This document shows positions 46,808 to 56,032 of a DNA stretch of 64,000 bases, in pieces. The translations under genes and the position numbers were made by a program. The notes under the pieces were generated by a model, which made no database searches, was not told the origin of the DNA, and saw nothing but the letters and a program-made list of their open reading frames with translations. Source of the DNA: Nocardioides sp. JQ2195 (GTDB lineage: Bacteria; Actinomycetota; Actinomycetes; Propionibacteriales; Nocardioidaceae). Each line of letters starts with the position of its first letter. Position 1 is the first letter of the stretch. The stretch is from positions 1-64,000 of the forward strand of contig NZ_CP050902.1 in assembly GCF_012272695.1 (NCBI RefSeq), written 5' to 3'.

Positions 46808-46855
46808 CCGAGCAGTCCGCAGGCTTCCAGGCGCCAGAAGCTGCGGACTGCTCGG
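46808..46855. repeat. Perfect inverted repeat, P4
   Basis: 15-bp arms CCGAGCAGTCCGCAG (46808-46822) and complement (46841-46855) with an 18-nt loop that can itself pair (CTTC/GAAG). Between metP and the MMPL gene; same architecture as P1-P3 but different sequence. Confidence 0.8.
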
Positions 46856-46894
46856 TGCCGCGGGGCCGGTGCAGGCCGGTTCGTCGTACGACGA

Positions 46895-49351
46895 TCAGGC
46901 GTCGACCAGCTCGCGGTCCTTGTCGTCATCGTCGTCGGAGACCGACTGCGCGAGGTGCGGGCGGTGCAGGTTCTCACCCTCGACGTCGACGTTCGGCAGG
47001 ACCCGGTCGAGCCACTTCGGCAGGTACCAGGCCTTGTCGCCGAGCAGATACATCACGGCCGGGATCAACGTCATGCGGACGATGAACGCGTCGAAGATGA
47101 CCGCGACGGCGAGCGCGAAGCCCATCGACTTGATGATCGGCTCGTCCTGCAGCATGAAGGCGGCGAAGACCGCGGTCATGATCACCGCGGCTGCGGCGAC
47201 CACGCGGGCGCTGTTGCGGAACCCGTCGATGACGGCCTCCCGCGGGCTGGCGCCGTGCACGTGGGCCTCGCGGATCCGGGTCACCAGGAACACCTGGTAG
47301 TCCATCGCCAGCCCGAAGACGACACCGATCAGGAAGATCGGCATGAAGCTGACGATCGGCTGGCCCTCCATGATCCCGAAGGCGCCCTCCTGGAAGACCG
47401 CGACCGTGGCGCCCAGCGTGGCCAGCACCGAGAGCAGGAAGCCCAGGGTGGCGGTCAGCGGGACCAGGATGGAGCGGAAGACCAGCATCAGCAGGATGAA
47501 CGCGAGCCCGATGACGACCGCGAGATAGATCGGCAGGGCGTCGGCCAGACGCTCGGAGATGTCGACCGTGATCGGGGTCAGGCCGGTGACGCCGGTGTCG
47601 GCGCCGGTCTCGGCCTCGATGTCGGACTGGGTGTCGCGCAGGTCGGCCAGCAGGTCCTCGGTGGCCGCCTCGTCGGGCCCGGTCTCGGGGGTGAGCATGA
47701 CGACGGCACCGGTGGGCACCGCCTCCGGGTCGCTCGGGTCGGCGTTGGTGCCGACGACCTGGGCGTTCGCCACGCCGTCGTGCGACGCCGCCCAGCCGAC
47801 GACCTCACCGATGGCCGCGTTGCGGTCGCCCTCGGTGACGTCGCGGACGTCGACGACGACCTGCATCGGCGCTTCCCGGCCGGGGCCGAAGGCGTCGCTG
47901 ACCAGGTCGGAGGCCTGGCGCTGGGTGGTGTCCGTCGAGGAGGTGCTGTCGGTCGGGAAGGCGAGGTGCAGGTTCTTCAGCGGGATGGCGAGGGCGCCGA
48001 GCGCCACCACCACGATGAGGACGACGGCAACGGGCGCGCGCCCGACCAGGCGGGCCCAGCGCACACCGTTGTTGAGGATCATGCCCTCGTCGTCGCGCTT
48101 CGGGTCGTGCTTGCGGACCCGGCCACCGAACGCCTTCGACTTCAGCATGCCGAGCAGCGCCGGCAGCAGGGTCAGGGCGACGAGCACCGCGATGAGCACG
48201 GTGCCGGCGGCCGCCATACCCATCGAGGTGAGGAACGGGATCCCGACCACCGAGAGCGCGGCGAGCGCGATCAGCACGGTCAGGCCGGCGAAGACCACGG
48301 CCGAGCCGGCGGTGCCGACCGAGATGCCGACCGCCTCCTCGCGGTCGTCGGTGTGGTGCAGCTCGTTGCGGTAGCGGGCCAGGATGAACAGCGCGTAGTC
48401 GATGCCGACGGCGAGCCCGATCATCGTGGCGAGCATGGGCGTGGTCGAGCCGATGTCCATGAACGCGGTGGCGGCGGTGATCCCGGTGATGCCCAGGCCG
48501 ACGCCGATCAGCGCGGTGACGATCGGGAGCCCGGCACCGACGAGCGAGCCGAAGGTGAGGATCAGGACGAGCAGCGCCAGGCCGATGCCGATCAGCTCGG
48601 AGGCGCCACCGGGCGGTGCCATGCTGGACATGCCGGAGCCGTTGGCCTCGGCGACCAGGCCGTTGTCGCCTGCCGTGGCCATCGCGTCCTTGACGGCGTC
48701 CTGGCTGGCCGGCTCGATGTCCATCGGGGTGTCCACGTCGAACTCGAGCTTGATCAGCCCGGTGCGACCGTCCTCGGAGACGATCGACATGGCGGCGGCG
48801 TTGGCCCGGGCGGTCTTCGGGTCCGCGCCGCCGGCCTTGGCCCCCGCGACCAGCTGCTGGTCCTGGATCGGGCCGAGGATCGTCGGGTTGCCGATCGTCG
48901 GGGGCTGCTCGCCCTCGGGCTGGGCCTTCTCGAGCTCCTCGATGGTGGCCTCGCGTGCGGCGGCGTACTGCTGGTCGCTGAGGTCGGCGCCGTCCTGCAC
49001 GACCACGGGCACGGTCTCGTCGGAGATCTGCGGTCCGTCGGCGAGGTCGGTGACCAGGGCGTCGACAGCGCGGGAGTACGTCGGCTCGTCGAGGGTGTGA
49101 CCCTTCGGTGCCTGGACCACGACGTTGACGCTGGCGTCGTCGAACGGGTCCTGGGCGTTGGGGAAGAGCTCCTTCTGCATGTCGGAGGCCTTCTCCGACG
49201 GGATGCCGGGGATGGACATCGAGTCGGTCATCGGCTTGGAGAGGGTGCCGGCGACGGTGCCGACCGCGATCATCGCGATCAGCCAGCCGACGAGGAAGAA
49301 CGGCCACCGCCGGTAGGCGGTCTTGCCGAGTCGGTAGAGCAGGGTTGCCAT
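46895..49351 (-). CDS. MMPL family RND transporter
   Basis: 818 aa, ATG 49351 after GAAGGAG. Twelve TM helices in two halves, each after a large extracytoplasmic loop. Proton-relay aspartates occur in GLAVGIDYALFILARYR and GVVFGLAMDYQVFLVTR. The C-terminus is an Asp-rich tail (SVSDDDDDKDRELVDA). Exports lipids or hydrophobic compounds. The TetR gene 43 bp upstream on the same strand is the probable local regulator. Confidence 0.93.
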   Translation of the reverse strand: MATLLYRLGKTAYRRWPFFLVGWLIAMIAVGTVAGTLSKPMTDSMSIPGIPSEKASDMQKELFPNAQDPFDDASVNVVVQAPKGHTLDEPTYSRAVDALVTDLADGPQISDETVPVVVQDGADLSDQQYAAAREATIEELEKAQPEGEQPPTIGNPTILGPIQDQQLVAGAKAGGADPKTARANAAAMSIVSEDGRTGLIKLEFDVDTPMDIEPASQDAVKDAMATAGDNGLVAEANGSGMSSMAPPGGASELIGIGLALLVLILTFGSLVGAGLPIVTALIGVGLGITGITAATAFMDIGSTTPMLATMIGLAVGIDYALFILARYRNELHHTDDREEAVGISVGTAGSAVVFAGLTVLIALAALSVVGIPFLTSMGMAAAGTVLIAVLVALTLLPALLGMLKSKAFGGRVRKHDPKRDDEGMILNNGVRWARLVGRAPVAVVLIVVVALGALAIPLKNLHLAFPTDSTSSTDTTQRQASDLVSDAFGPGREAPMQVVVDVRDVTEGDRNAAIGEVVGWAASHDGVANAQVVGTNADPSDPEAVPTGAVVMLTPETGPDEAATEDLLADLRDTQSDIEAETGADTGVTGLTPITVDISERLADALPIYLAVVIGLAFILLMLVFRSILVPLTATLGFLLSVLATLGATVAVFQEGAFGIMEGQPIVSFMPIFLIGVVFGLAMDYQVFLVTRIREAHVHGASPREAVIDGFRNSARVVAAAAVIMTAVFAAFMLQDEPIIKSMGFALAVAVIFDAFIVRMTLIPAVMYLLGDKAWYLPKWLDRVLPNVDVEGENLHRPHLAQSVSDDDDDKDRELVDA

Positions 49352-49394
49352 GGTGGTGGCTCCTTCGGGAGTGGTGCTTCGGGACGTCTGGGGG

Positions 49395-49991
49395 TCAGCG
49401 GGAGAGCAGGTCGCGCAGGGTGGAGAGTGCTTCGACGAACGCGACGTCGAGCTCGAGGCCGGGGTTGTCGGCGTCGAGGACGTCGTTGAGCGCGACGCCG
49501 TAGAGACACGCCACCATCGAGATCAGGAGGCGGGCACGACGGTTTCCGAACGCCTCGCCCTCGCGCCGCACGATGAGGGCTGCGAACTCCTCGGCCAGGC
49601 CCTCGAAGCGCTCGTGGGCGGCGGCCATCAGGCGGGGATCGGCCTTGACGATGCGTCGGGCCACCTCCGCCTCGGCGCGGGTGAACTCCTTGGTGCTCAC
49701 CATGTGCACGAGGATCGAGCAGAGGTCGTCGATGAGATTGCCCTCGGGCCCGCCCCGGGTGAACTCGGTGAGGAGGTCGTCGCGGACCTCGGGCTTGTTG
49801 CCCAGGACGGCGTCGAGCTTGCCGGGGAAGTAGTTGAAGACGGTCCGGCGGGACACCCCGGCGGCCTCGGCGAGCTCGTCCATCGTGAATCCGTCGAAGC
49901 CGTGCTGGTCGGTGAGCTGCTGCGCGCAGACGGTGATCCGGTGCGCGGTGGTCACCTTGCGCACGGTCAACGAGTTTGCACTTTCGGTCAT
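49395..49991 (-). CDS. TetR family transcriptional regulator
   Basis: 198 aa from ATG 49991. N-terminal helix-turn-helix (FTMDELAEAAGVSRRTVFNY, about 38-57). Upstream are two palindromes (49994-50028) fit for autoregulation. Adjacent and co-oriented with the MMPL gene, so it probably controls that exporter. Longer open-frame extensions upstream run into the 34-bp repeat array and are rejected. Confidence 0.88.
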   Translation of the reverse strand: MTESANSLTVRKVTTAHRITVCAQQLTDQHGFDGFTMDELAEAAGVSRRTVFNYFPGKLDAVLGNKPEVRDDLLTEFTRGGPEGNLIDDLCSILVHMVSTKEFTRAEAEVARRIVKADPRLMAAAHERFEGLAEEFAALIVRREGEAFGNRRARLLISMVACLYGVALNDVLDADNPGLELDVAFVEALSTLRDLLSR

Positions 49992-49993
49992 GA

Positions 49994-50028
49994 AGTGCAG
50001 TTTTGCACTTTGCACCAGCCGAGTGCAA
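49994..50028. promoter_or_regulatory. Probable TetR operator
   Basis: Two adjacent inverted repeats, AGTGCA-N4-TGCACT (49994-50009) and TTGCAC-N7-GTGCAA (50010-50028), sharing the TGCAC core, directly before the regulator start. Confidence 0.6.
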
Positions 50029-50057
50029 TTCGAAGCTGCTGTGATGCTGCCCACCCC

Positions 50058-50270
50058 GTCGGTGGTTGAGGAGGTTGCGCAGCACGGTCCTGTCGGTGGT
50101 TGAGGAGGTTGCGCAGCACGGTCCTGTCGGTGGTTGAGGAGGTTGCGCAGCGCGGTCCCGTCGGTGGTTGAGGAGGTTGCGCAGCGCGGTCCCGTCGGTG
50201 GTTGAGGAGGTTGCGCAGCACGGTCCTGTCGGTGGTTGAGGAGGTTGCGCAGCAACCGTCTCGAAACCAC
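50058..50270. repeat. 34-bp tandem array derived from a REP arm
   Basis: Six copies start at 50058, 50092, 50126, 50160, 50194 and 50228, each exactly 34 bp apart, with core GGTGGTTGAGGAGGTTGCGC. Only the last copy is completed by the opposite arm GTCTCGAAACCAC. No unique spacers, so not CRISPR. Confidence 0.93.
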
Positions 50271-50313
50271 GGCCGACTTGCCGGTAACCGACGACGGGGA
50301 GGATTGTGGTCGC

Positions 50314-51696
50314 ATGGCAGCCACCGCTTCGTCGTACTCGATCACCATGCGCCTCTACACCGCGCCCGACCACGGGGTGGTGGGAACCGTCGCCACCGAG
50401 CTGGCCGAGGCAGGCGGCATCGTCACCGCCATCGACGTCGCGGAGTCGAGCCACGACCGCCTCGTGGTCGACGTCACCTGCTCGGCGGGGGACGAGGAGC
50501 ACTCCAAGCAGCTCGCCGACGTGGTGCGTGGCATCGCCGGCGTCGAGGTGCACAAGGTCTCCGACCGCACCTTCCTGCTCCACCTCGGCGGCAAGATCGA
50601 GGTCACCTCCAAGGTCCCGCTCAAGACCCGTGACGACCTCTCGATGGCCTACACGCCCGGCGTCGGTCGGGTCTCGATGGCGATCCACGAGAACCCCGAG
50701 GACGTCACCCGGCTGACCGTCAAGGGGAACTCCGTGGCCGTGGTGACCGACGGTTCCGCGGTGCTCGGCCTGGGCAACATCGGCCCCGGCGCGGCGCTGC
50801 CGGTGATGGAGGGCAAGGCGGCCCTGTTCAAGAAGTTCGCCAACATCGACGCCTGGCCGATCTGCCTGGCCACCCAGGACACCGACGAGATCGTCAAGGC
50901 GGTCGAGATGATCGCCCCCGGCTTCGGTGGCATCAACCTCGAGGACATCGCCGCTCCGCGCTGCTTCGAGATCGAGGCCCGCCTGCGCGACTCCCTCGAC
51001 ATCCCGGTCTTCCACGACGACCAGCACGGCACCGCGATCGTGGTGCTGGCCGCCCTCACCAACGCCCTGCGCGTCGTCGAGAAGAACATCGCCGACATCC
51101 GGATCGTCGTCGCCGGCGGCGGCGCGGCCGGTTCCGCGATCGTCTCGCTGCTGCTCGCCGGCGGCGCCGAGGACGTCGTGGTCTGGGACCGCGAGGGCCT
51201 GCTCTGCGGCGACAGCGAGGACCTCTCGCCGGCCAAGCTGGACCTCGCGCGACGCACCAACCCCAACAGCCGGCGCGGCGGCCTGAAGGAGGGCCTCGAC
51301 GGGGCCGACGTGTTCATCGGCGTCTCCGGGCCCGGCGTGCTCGACCCCGAGTGGATCAAGAGCATGGCCGAGGGCTCGATCGTGTTCGCGCTGGCCAACC
51401 CCGACCCGGAGGTCGACCCGGCCGAGGCCGCCAAGCACGCCACCATCGTGGCGTCCGGTCGCTCCGACTACCCCAACCAGATCAACAACGTGCTGGCCTT
51501 CCCCGGCGTCTTCCGGGGCCTGCTCGACGCACGGGCCGACGAGGTGACCACCGAGATGCTGCTGCGTGCTGCCGAGGCGATCGCGCACGTGGTGACCGAC
51601 GACGAGCTGCACCCGAGCTTCATCATCCCGAGCGTCTTCCACCCCGACGTGCCCAAGGCCGTCGCCGCCGCCATCTCGGGCAAGCCGCGCGACTGA
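50314..51696 (+). CDS. NAD-dependent malic enzyme with N-terminal ACT domain
   Basis: 460 aa from ATG 50314 (GGGGAGG upstream). Residues about 10-90 form an ACT-like domain (MRLYTAPDHGVVGTVATELA) suggesting allosteric control. The catalytic part has YTPGVGRVS, FHDDQHGTAIVVLAAL and a Rossmann motif VVAGGGAAGSA. Decarboxylates malate to pyruvate. Frame extends upstream into the repeat array, which is not coding. Confidence 0.93.
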   Translation: MAATASSYSITMRLYTAPDHGVVGTVATELAEAGGIVTAIDVAESSHDRLVVDVTCSAGDEEHSKQLADVVRGIAGVEVHKVSDRTFLLHLGGKIEVTSKVPLKTRDDLSMAYTPGVGRVSMAIHENPEDVTRLTVKGNSVAVVTDGSAVLGLGNIGPGAALPVMEGKAALFKKFANIDAWPICLATQDTDEIVKAVEMIAPGFGGINLEDIAAPRCFEIEARLRDSLDIPVFHDDQHGTAIVVLAALTNALRVVEKNIADIRIVVAGGGAAGSAIVSLLLAGGAEDVVVWDREGLLCGDSEDLSPAKLDLARRTNPNSRRGGLKEGLDGADVFIGVSGPGVLDPEWIKSMAEGSIVFALANPDPEVDPAEAAKHATIVASGRSDYPNQINNVLAFPGVFRGLLDARADEVTTEMLLRAAEAIAHVVTDDELHPSFIIPSVFHPDVPKAVAAAISGKPRD

Positions 51697-51716
51697 CCCG
51701 GGCCTAGACTCGGGCC

Positions 51717-52361
51717 ATGGCCGGCTCGGAGACACGCATGCTGCTGCTCGGCGCTGTCGCGATGCTCGAGCCCATCAACGGCTACCAGATCCGCCGCGAG
51801 CTGGTGTCGTGGGAGATCGACAAGTGGGCCCACGTGAATCCCGGATCGATCTACAACGGGCTGGCCCGGCTGACCGAGCAGGGCTTCCTCAAGCGCCACG
51901 ACCTGGTCGACGGCGCGCGTGAGGTCGCGGTCTACGAGGCCACCGCGCGCGGGCGTGCCGAGCTGACCCAGCTGATGATCCGCGCCCTGGAGGAGGTCGA
52001 CCCCTACGACCGGGTCGCCTTCCACGTCGCCTTCGGCATGCTGCCGTTGCTCGACCAGCACCAGGTGCAGACCAGCCTGGAGGCGCGCAAGCGGGCACTC
52101 GAGAGGACCCTCGACTCCTTCCCGTCGCCGCGCGACGCGGATCCGTCGTACGGGCCCCCGCACGCCGTACGCGGCCTGATGCTGTGGCGCGACTCGGTGG
52201 CCACCGAGCTGGCCTGGTTGAACCAGACGCTGCGCGACGTGCGCTCCGGTGACCTGAAGTTCGCCCAGGGCGAGGACTGGGGCTGGACGCCTCCTGACGA
52301 CGACCCGGGCTGGCAGATGAACGCGGACCGGGAGAAGTACCGCGCGCTACTCGGCCGCTGA
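51717..52361 (+). CDS. PadR family transcriptional regulator
   Basis: 214 aa. N-terminal winged helix typical of PadR (LLLGAVAMLEPINGYQIRRE, then VNPGSIYNGLARLTEQGFL) and a helical C-terminal domain. Its end overlaps the end of the divergent MMPL gene by 15 bp (tail to tail). Often controls exporters; the adjacent MMPL gene is a candidate target. Confidence 0.9.
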   Translation: MAGSETRMLLLGAVAMLEPINGYQIRRELVSWEIDKWAHVNPGSIYNGLARLTEQGFLKRHDLVDGAREVAVYEATARGRAELTQLMIRALEEVDPYDRVAFHVAFGMLPLLDQHQVQTSLEARKRALERTLDSFPSPRDADPSYGPPHAVRGLMLWRDSVATELAWLNQTLRDVRSGDLKFAQGEDWGWTPPDDDPGWQMNADREKYRALLGR

Positions 52362-54398
52362 GGGCGAGGGTGCCGCAGCCGCCTCCGTGAACCGGCGCGG
52401 CCACCAGAACCGGTCGCCGAGGCGTACGCCGAGCGCCGGCACCAGCACCGTGCGCACCAGCAGCGTGTCGAGCAGGACTCCGACGCAGATCACCACGCCG
52501 AGCTGGGCGAGCACCACCAGGGGCAGCACACCGAGCACCGCGAACACCGCGGCCAGCAGGATGCCGGCGCTGGTGATCACGCCACCGGTGGCGGCCAGCG
52601 CACGGAGCATCCCCTCGCGGGTGCCGTGGGCGCGGGACTCCTCGCGGGCCCGGGTGACCAGGAAGATGTTGTAGTCGACGCCGAGGGCGACCAGGAACAG
52701 GAAGCCGAACAGCACCACGTCCACGTCGAGGGCGTCGAAGCCGAGCAGCCCGGTGAACAACCACCACGAGCTGCCCAGTGCCGCGGCGAACGTGGCCAGG
52801 ACGGTGGTCACCAGCAGGAGCGGGGCGACGACCGATCGCAGCAGCACCAGCAGGACGCCGAGCACGAGCAGCAGGATCAACGGCAGGAGCAGGCGCTGGT
52901 CGCGTTGCGCGCCGGCTTCGGAGTCGATCGCGGTGGCCGCACTGCCGGCGACGTGGGTGTCGTCGTACGTCGTCAACCGGTCGCGCAGCGCCTCGATCGC
53001 AGCGGCAGCCGCCGGGCTGGAGGGAGCTGCGTCGAGAACCACGTCGATCTGGCTGATCCCGGCCGCCGAGATGCTCACCCGGGCGGAGGAGACTCCCGTG
53101 GTCTCCTCGACGGTGCGCAGCACCTGGTCCGCGTCGGCCCGGGTCAACACCTGCGTGGGGTCGGACGTGCCCGCCGGGAAGGACTCGGCCAGGCGCTCGG
53201 AGGCGGAGATCGCCTCGGGCTTGTCGAGGAACTGGTCCGACTGCTTGAGGCCGGTGTCGATGCGGAACAGGCCGGCGGCGAGGACCGCGAGCAGCAGCAG
53301 CGTGCCGACGATGAAGGTGCCCGGCCGCGCTGCGACGGTGTCACCGACCCGGCGCCACCAGGAGTGCGTCTCGACCAGGACCTCGTCGCCCCGGTGGGGC
53401 ACCAACGGCCAGAAGATCCAGCGGCCGAACAGCATGAGGAGCGCGGGCAGGACGACCAGCACGTAGGCGGCGGCCACGACGATGCCGACGGCACAGGCCA
53501 GGCCGAGTCCGCGGGTCGTGGGCGTCAGCGACAGCAGCAGGGTCAGCAGCCCGGCCACGACGGTCCCGGCACTGGTGAGCACGGCCTCGGCCGTCCGTCG
53601 CAGGGCGAGCGACATCGCCTCGGACCGGTCGTCGTGCACCTTGAGCTCGTCGCGGTAGCGGGAGATCAGCAGGAGGGCGTAGTTGGTGCCGGCGCCGAAG
53701 ACCAGCACCGACAGGATGCCCACCGTCGACTCGTTCCAGGCGACGTCGAAGGCTGCCATCACCCGGGTGGCGAGCACGGCGGCAAGGCGGTCCGCGAGGC
53801 CGACCACGAGCAACGGCACCAGCCACAGCACCGGGCTGCGGTAGGTGATCACCAGGAGCAGCGCGACCACGGAGGCGGTGACCAGCAACAGCTTGGTGTT
53901 GGCGCCCTGGAAGACCTGGGCCAAGTCGGCCTCCACGGCCGCGGGCCCGGTGACCTGTGCCGCCACTCCGGCCGGCACCGACCGGTCGAGCTCGTCGCGC
54001 AGGTCGGAGACGAAGGCCTCGGTGTCGGTCGCCGAGGCTCCGGTGACCGGCACGACCAGGAGCGCGGCGGTGCCGTCCTCGGACGGCTGCACGCCGGGCC
54101 CTCGCTCACCGCTGCCGATCGTGGTGGCCAGGTCGTTCAGCGAGTCCAGGGCCTCTCGGTCCAGCTCACCCCTCTCGGCGGTGAACAGCACGATGGCCAC
54201 GGACGAGTCGTCGTCGGGGAGGGCGTCGCGGAGCTCGGTGGCCTGCGTGCTGTCCATGCCCCGGGGCAGGTCGTCGGTGGGCCTCTGGCTGCGTCCCCCC
54301 TCGCCGACCAGGCCGAGCAGGAGGCCGGCCACGATGAAGCCGAGCAGCACGACTGCCCAGGCACGTCGGGAGCTGGCGAGCCAAGGGGTGCGGGCCAT
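52347..54398 (-). CDS. MMPL family transporter (second)
   Basis: 683 aa. Two repeats of one plus five TM helices. The second half has the usual acidic residue (LVALGVDYNIFLVTR). In the first half the equivalent motif reads VFGAGTNYALLLISRYR, with Asn239 where most relatives have Asp. Shorter extracytoplasmic loops than the first MMPL protein, to which it is only distantly related. ATG 54398 follows GAGAGG. Confidence 0.9.
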   Translation of the reverse strand: MARTPWLASSRRAWAVVLLGFIVAGLLLGLVGEGGRSQRPTDDLPRGMDSTQATELRDALPDDDSSVAIVLFTAERGELDREALDSLNDLATTIGSGERGPGVQPSEDGTAALLVVPVTGASATDTEAFVSDLRDELDRSVPAGVAAQVTGPAAVEADLAQVFQGANTKLLLVTASVVALLLVITYRSPVLWLVPLLVVGLADRLAAVLATRVMAAFDVAWNESTVGILSVLVFGAGTNYALLLISRYRDELKVHDDRSEAMSLALRRTAEAVLTSAGTVVAGLLTLLLSLTPTTRGLGLACAVGIVVAAAYVLVVLPALLMLFGRWIFWPLVPHRGDEVLVETHSWWRRVGDTVAARPGTFIVGTLLLLAVLAAGLFRIDTGLKQSDQFLDKPEAISASERLAESFPAGTSDPTQVLTRADADQVLRTVEETTGVSSARVSISAAGISQIDVVLDAAPSSPAAAAAIEALRDRLTTYDDTHVAGSAATAIDSEAGAQRDQRLLLPLILLLVLGVLLVLLRSVVAPLLLVTTVLATFAAALGSSWWLFTGLLGFDALDVDVVLFGFLFLVALGVDYNIFLVTRAREESRAHGTREGMLRALAATGGVITSAGILLAAVFAVLGVLPLVVLAQLGVVICVGVLLDTLLVRTVLVPALGVRLGDRFWWPRRFTEAAAAPSPSAAE

Positions 54399-54531
54399 GC
54401 GGGATGCCTCTCGTGGATCGGTCGTCGGGTCCGGTCAGTGTGCCTGACGCCCCCAGTCGTGGTCCGGTTGACTGCTCGCGTCGCGAATAATCGCGCGCGC
54501 CGGGGGCTGGCGACCTGAGACGCTGGGGCAC

Positions 54532-55275
54532 ATGGCCACCGACCTCCCCCTTGCCGAGCACCTCGAGGGACTCCGCTCGGCACTCATCGCCTTCACGAGG
54601 TACGCCGACCGCGCCGGCCTGCGCGCCTCCGTCCCGACCACCCCCGACTGGACCGTCCGTCGGCTCGTCGCGCACCAGGGCATGGTGCACCGTTGGGCGA
54701 CGGCAATCCTGCGTGGCGAGCGCGGTGAGCCCGACCGCTTCCAGCAGGAGGGGCAGGTGGCACCGGATCCGCTCGAGTGGCTGCGCGACGGCGCGATCGA
54801 CCTCGCCCAGGCGATCCACGCCGCGCCCGACGACCTGGAGGCCCTGGTCTTCCTCGCGGACGCGCCGCCGGCCAAGCTGTTCTGGGCGCGCCGTCAGTGC
54901 CACGAGACCACCATCCATGCGGTCGACGCGTTGTCCGCGGCCCTGGGCCGCCACCCCAAGTCAGCGGACACCTGGATCACCGACGCCGTGGCGCTGGACG
55001 GCATCGACGAGCTGGTCACCGGGTTCCTCCCGCGCGAGCGCTCGCGGCTGCGGTCCGAGGAACCGATGACGATCGCCGTGCGCCCCGACGGTGCCGCGGC
55101 CGGGTGGGAGGTCGAGGTCAGCCCGGCCCCGCCCGTCGCCCGTCGTACGCCGGAACCGCGCGGCGACGTCGAGCTGGCTGGCTCGCCGGTGGCGCTCTAC
55201 CTGACGCTGTGGAACCGCTCCGACGAGATCGGTGCCCCCGAGCTGTGGCAGGACGCTGCCATCACCTGGAGCTGA
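54532..55275 (+). CDS. Maleylpyruvate isomerase-fold, mycothiol-dependent enzyme (DinB superfamily)
   Basis: 247 aa. N-terminal four-helix DinB-like domain with metal-ligand candidates in TPDWTVRRLVAHQGMVHRW and CHETTIHAVDAL, then a C-terminal MDMPI-type domain (PMTIAVRPDG, SPVALYLTLWNR). Proteins of this type use mycothiol, the actinobacterial thiol. Substrate unknown. Followed after two bases by the GNAT gene. Confidence 0.82.
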   Translation: MATDLPLAEHLEGLRSALIAFTRYADRAGLRASVPTTPDWTVRRLVAHQGMVHRWATAILRGERGEPDRFQQEGQVAPDPLEWLRDGAIDLAQAIHAAPDDLEALVFLADAPPAKLFWARRQCHETTIHAVDALSAALGRHPKSADTWITDAVALDGIDELVTGFLPRERSRLRSEEPMTIAVRPDGAAAGWEVEVSPAPPVARRTPEPRGDVELAGSPVALYLTLWNRSDEIGAPELWQDAAITWS

Positions 55276-55277
55276 GC

Positions 55278-55811
55278 ATGACGACGATCCGCCCTGCTGT
55301 GCCCACCGACCACGACGCCGTACGCCGGGTGGTCGACGCCGCCTTCGAGGACACGGCCGTCTCGACGATGGTCAGGGGCATCAGGACCTCGGAGTTCTTC
55401 CGGCCCGACCTGGACCTGGTCGCAGTCGCTGATGGTGAGGTGGTCGGGCACGTGATGGTCAGCGGGACGACGCTGCGCGGCGAGGCGGGCGAGCGGACGA
55501 TCGCGATGCTCACCCCGCTCGCCGTGCGGCCCGACACGCAGCGCCAGGGGATCGGCACGCTCCTCATCGCCGCGGCCCTCGGCGCGGCCGACGACCGAGG
55601 GGAACCGTTGGTCGTCCTCGAGGGGAGCCCGGCCTACTACGGCGCCCGTGGGTTCACCTCGTCGGTGGCCCACGGCATCCACATCACGCTGCCCGGGTGG
55701 GCGCCGCCCGAGGCGGCCCAGGTGGCGCTGCTGTCGGCGTACGACCCGGAGGATCCCAGCCTGCGCGGGGACGTGGTCTACCCGCCGGCGGTGGCGGCGG
55801 TCGCGGACTGA
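55278..55811 (+). CDS. GNAT family N-acetyltransferase
   Basis: 177 aa, ATG 55278 two bases after the preceding stop. GNAT motif A is visible as LTPLAVRPDTQRQGIGTLLI; earlier strands GEVVGHVMVS and the later YYGARGF motif fit the YhbS-like subgroup. Substrate unknown. Confidence 0.88.
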   Translation: MTTIRPAVPTDHDAVRRVVDAAFEDTAVSTMVRGIRTSEFFRPDLDLVAVADGEVVGHVMVSGTTLRGEAGERTIAMLTPLAVRPDTQRQGIGTLLIAAALGAADDRGEPLVVLEGSPAYYGARGFTSSVAHGIHITLPGWAPPEAAQVALLSAYDPEDPSLRGDVVYPPAVAAVAD

Positions 55812-55828
55812 GCCGGGGAATCCCCTCG

Positions 55829-55885
55829 TGAGCGCTCCGAAACGGACCATTCTCAACGAGAAAGTGGGCCGTTTCGGAGCGCTCA
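55829..55885. repeat. Dispersed palindrome, family P2 (copy b)
   Basis: 21-bp arms (55829-55849 and 55865-55885), one mismatch, 15-nt loop with TTCTC/GAGAA pairing. Left arm identical to copy a at 18577. Confidence 0.9.
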
Positions 55886-56032
55886 CGACGTGGCGTCGAC
55901 GATGCACCGATGAGTGCTGCTGCCGCGAGTGCGAGAATTCGTTTGTCGCCGGGGTGTTCAATGTTGAACACTCCATCCATTCACGTTTGACCAGTCACGT
56001 TTGACCATGCGCTACCGACGAGGGGTTCACCG

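Noticed and set aside
50058..50270. Possible CRISPR array
   Set aside because: Period is exactly 34 bp with no unique spacers, so it is a tandem REP-derived repeat. No cas genes are present in the window.
49992..50348. N-terminal extension of the TetR regulator through the repeat array
   Set aside because: The extra residues are repeats of NLLNHR type from the 34-bp units and precede the usual TetR start.
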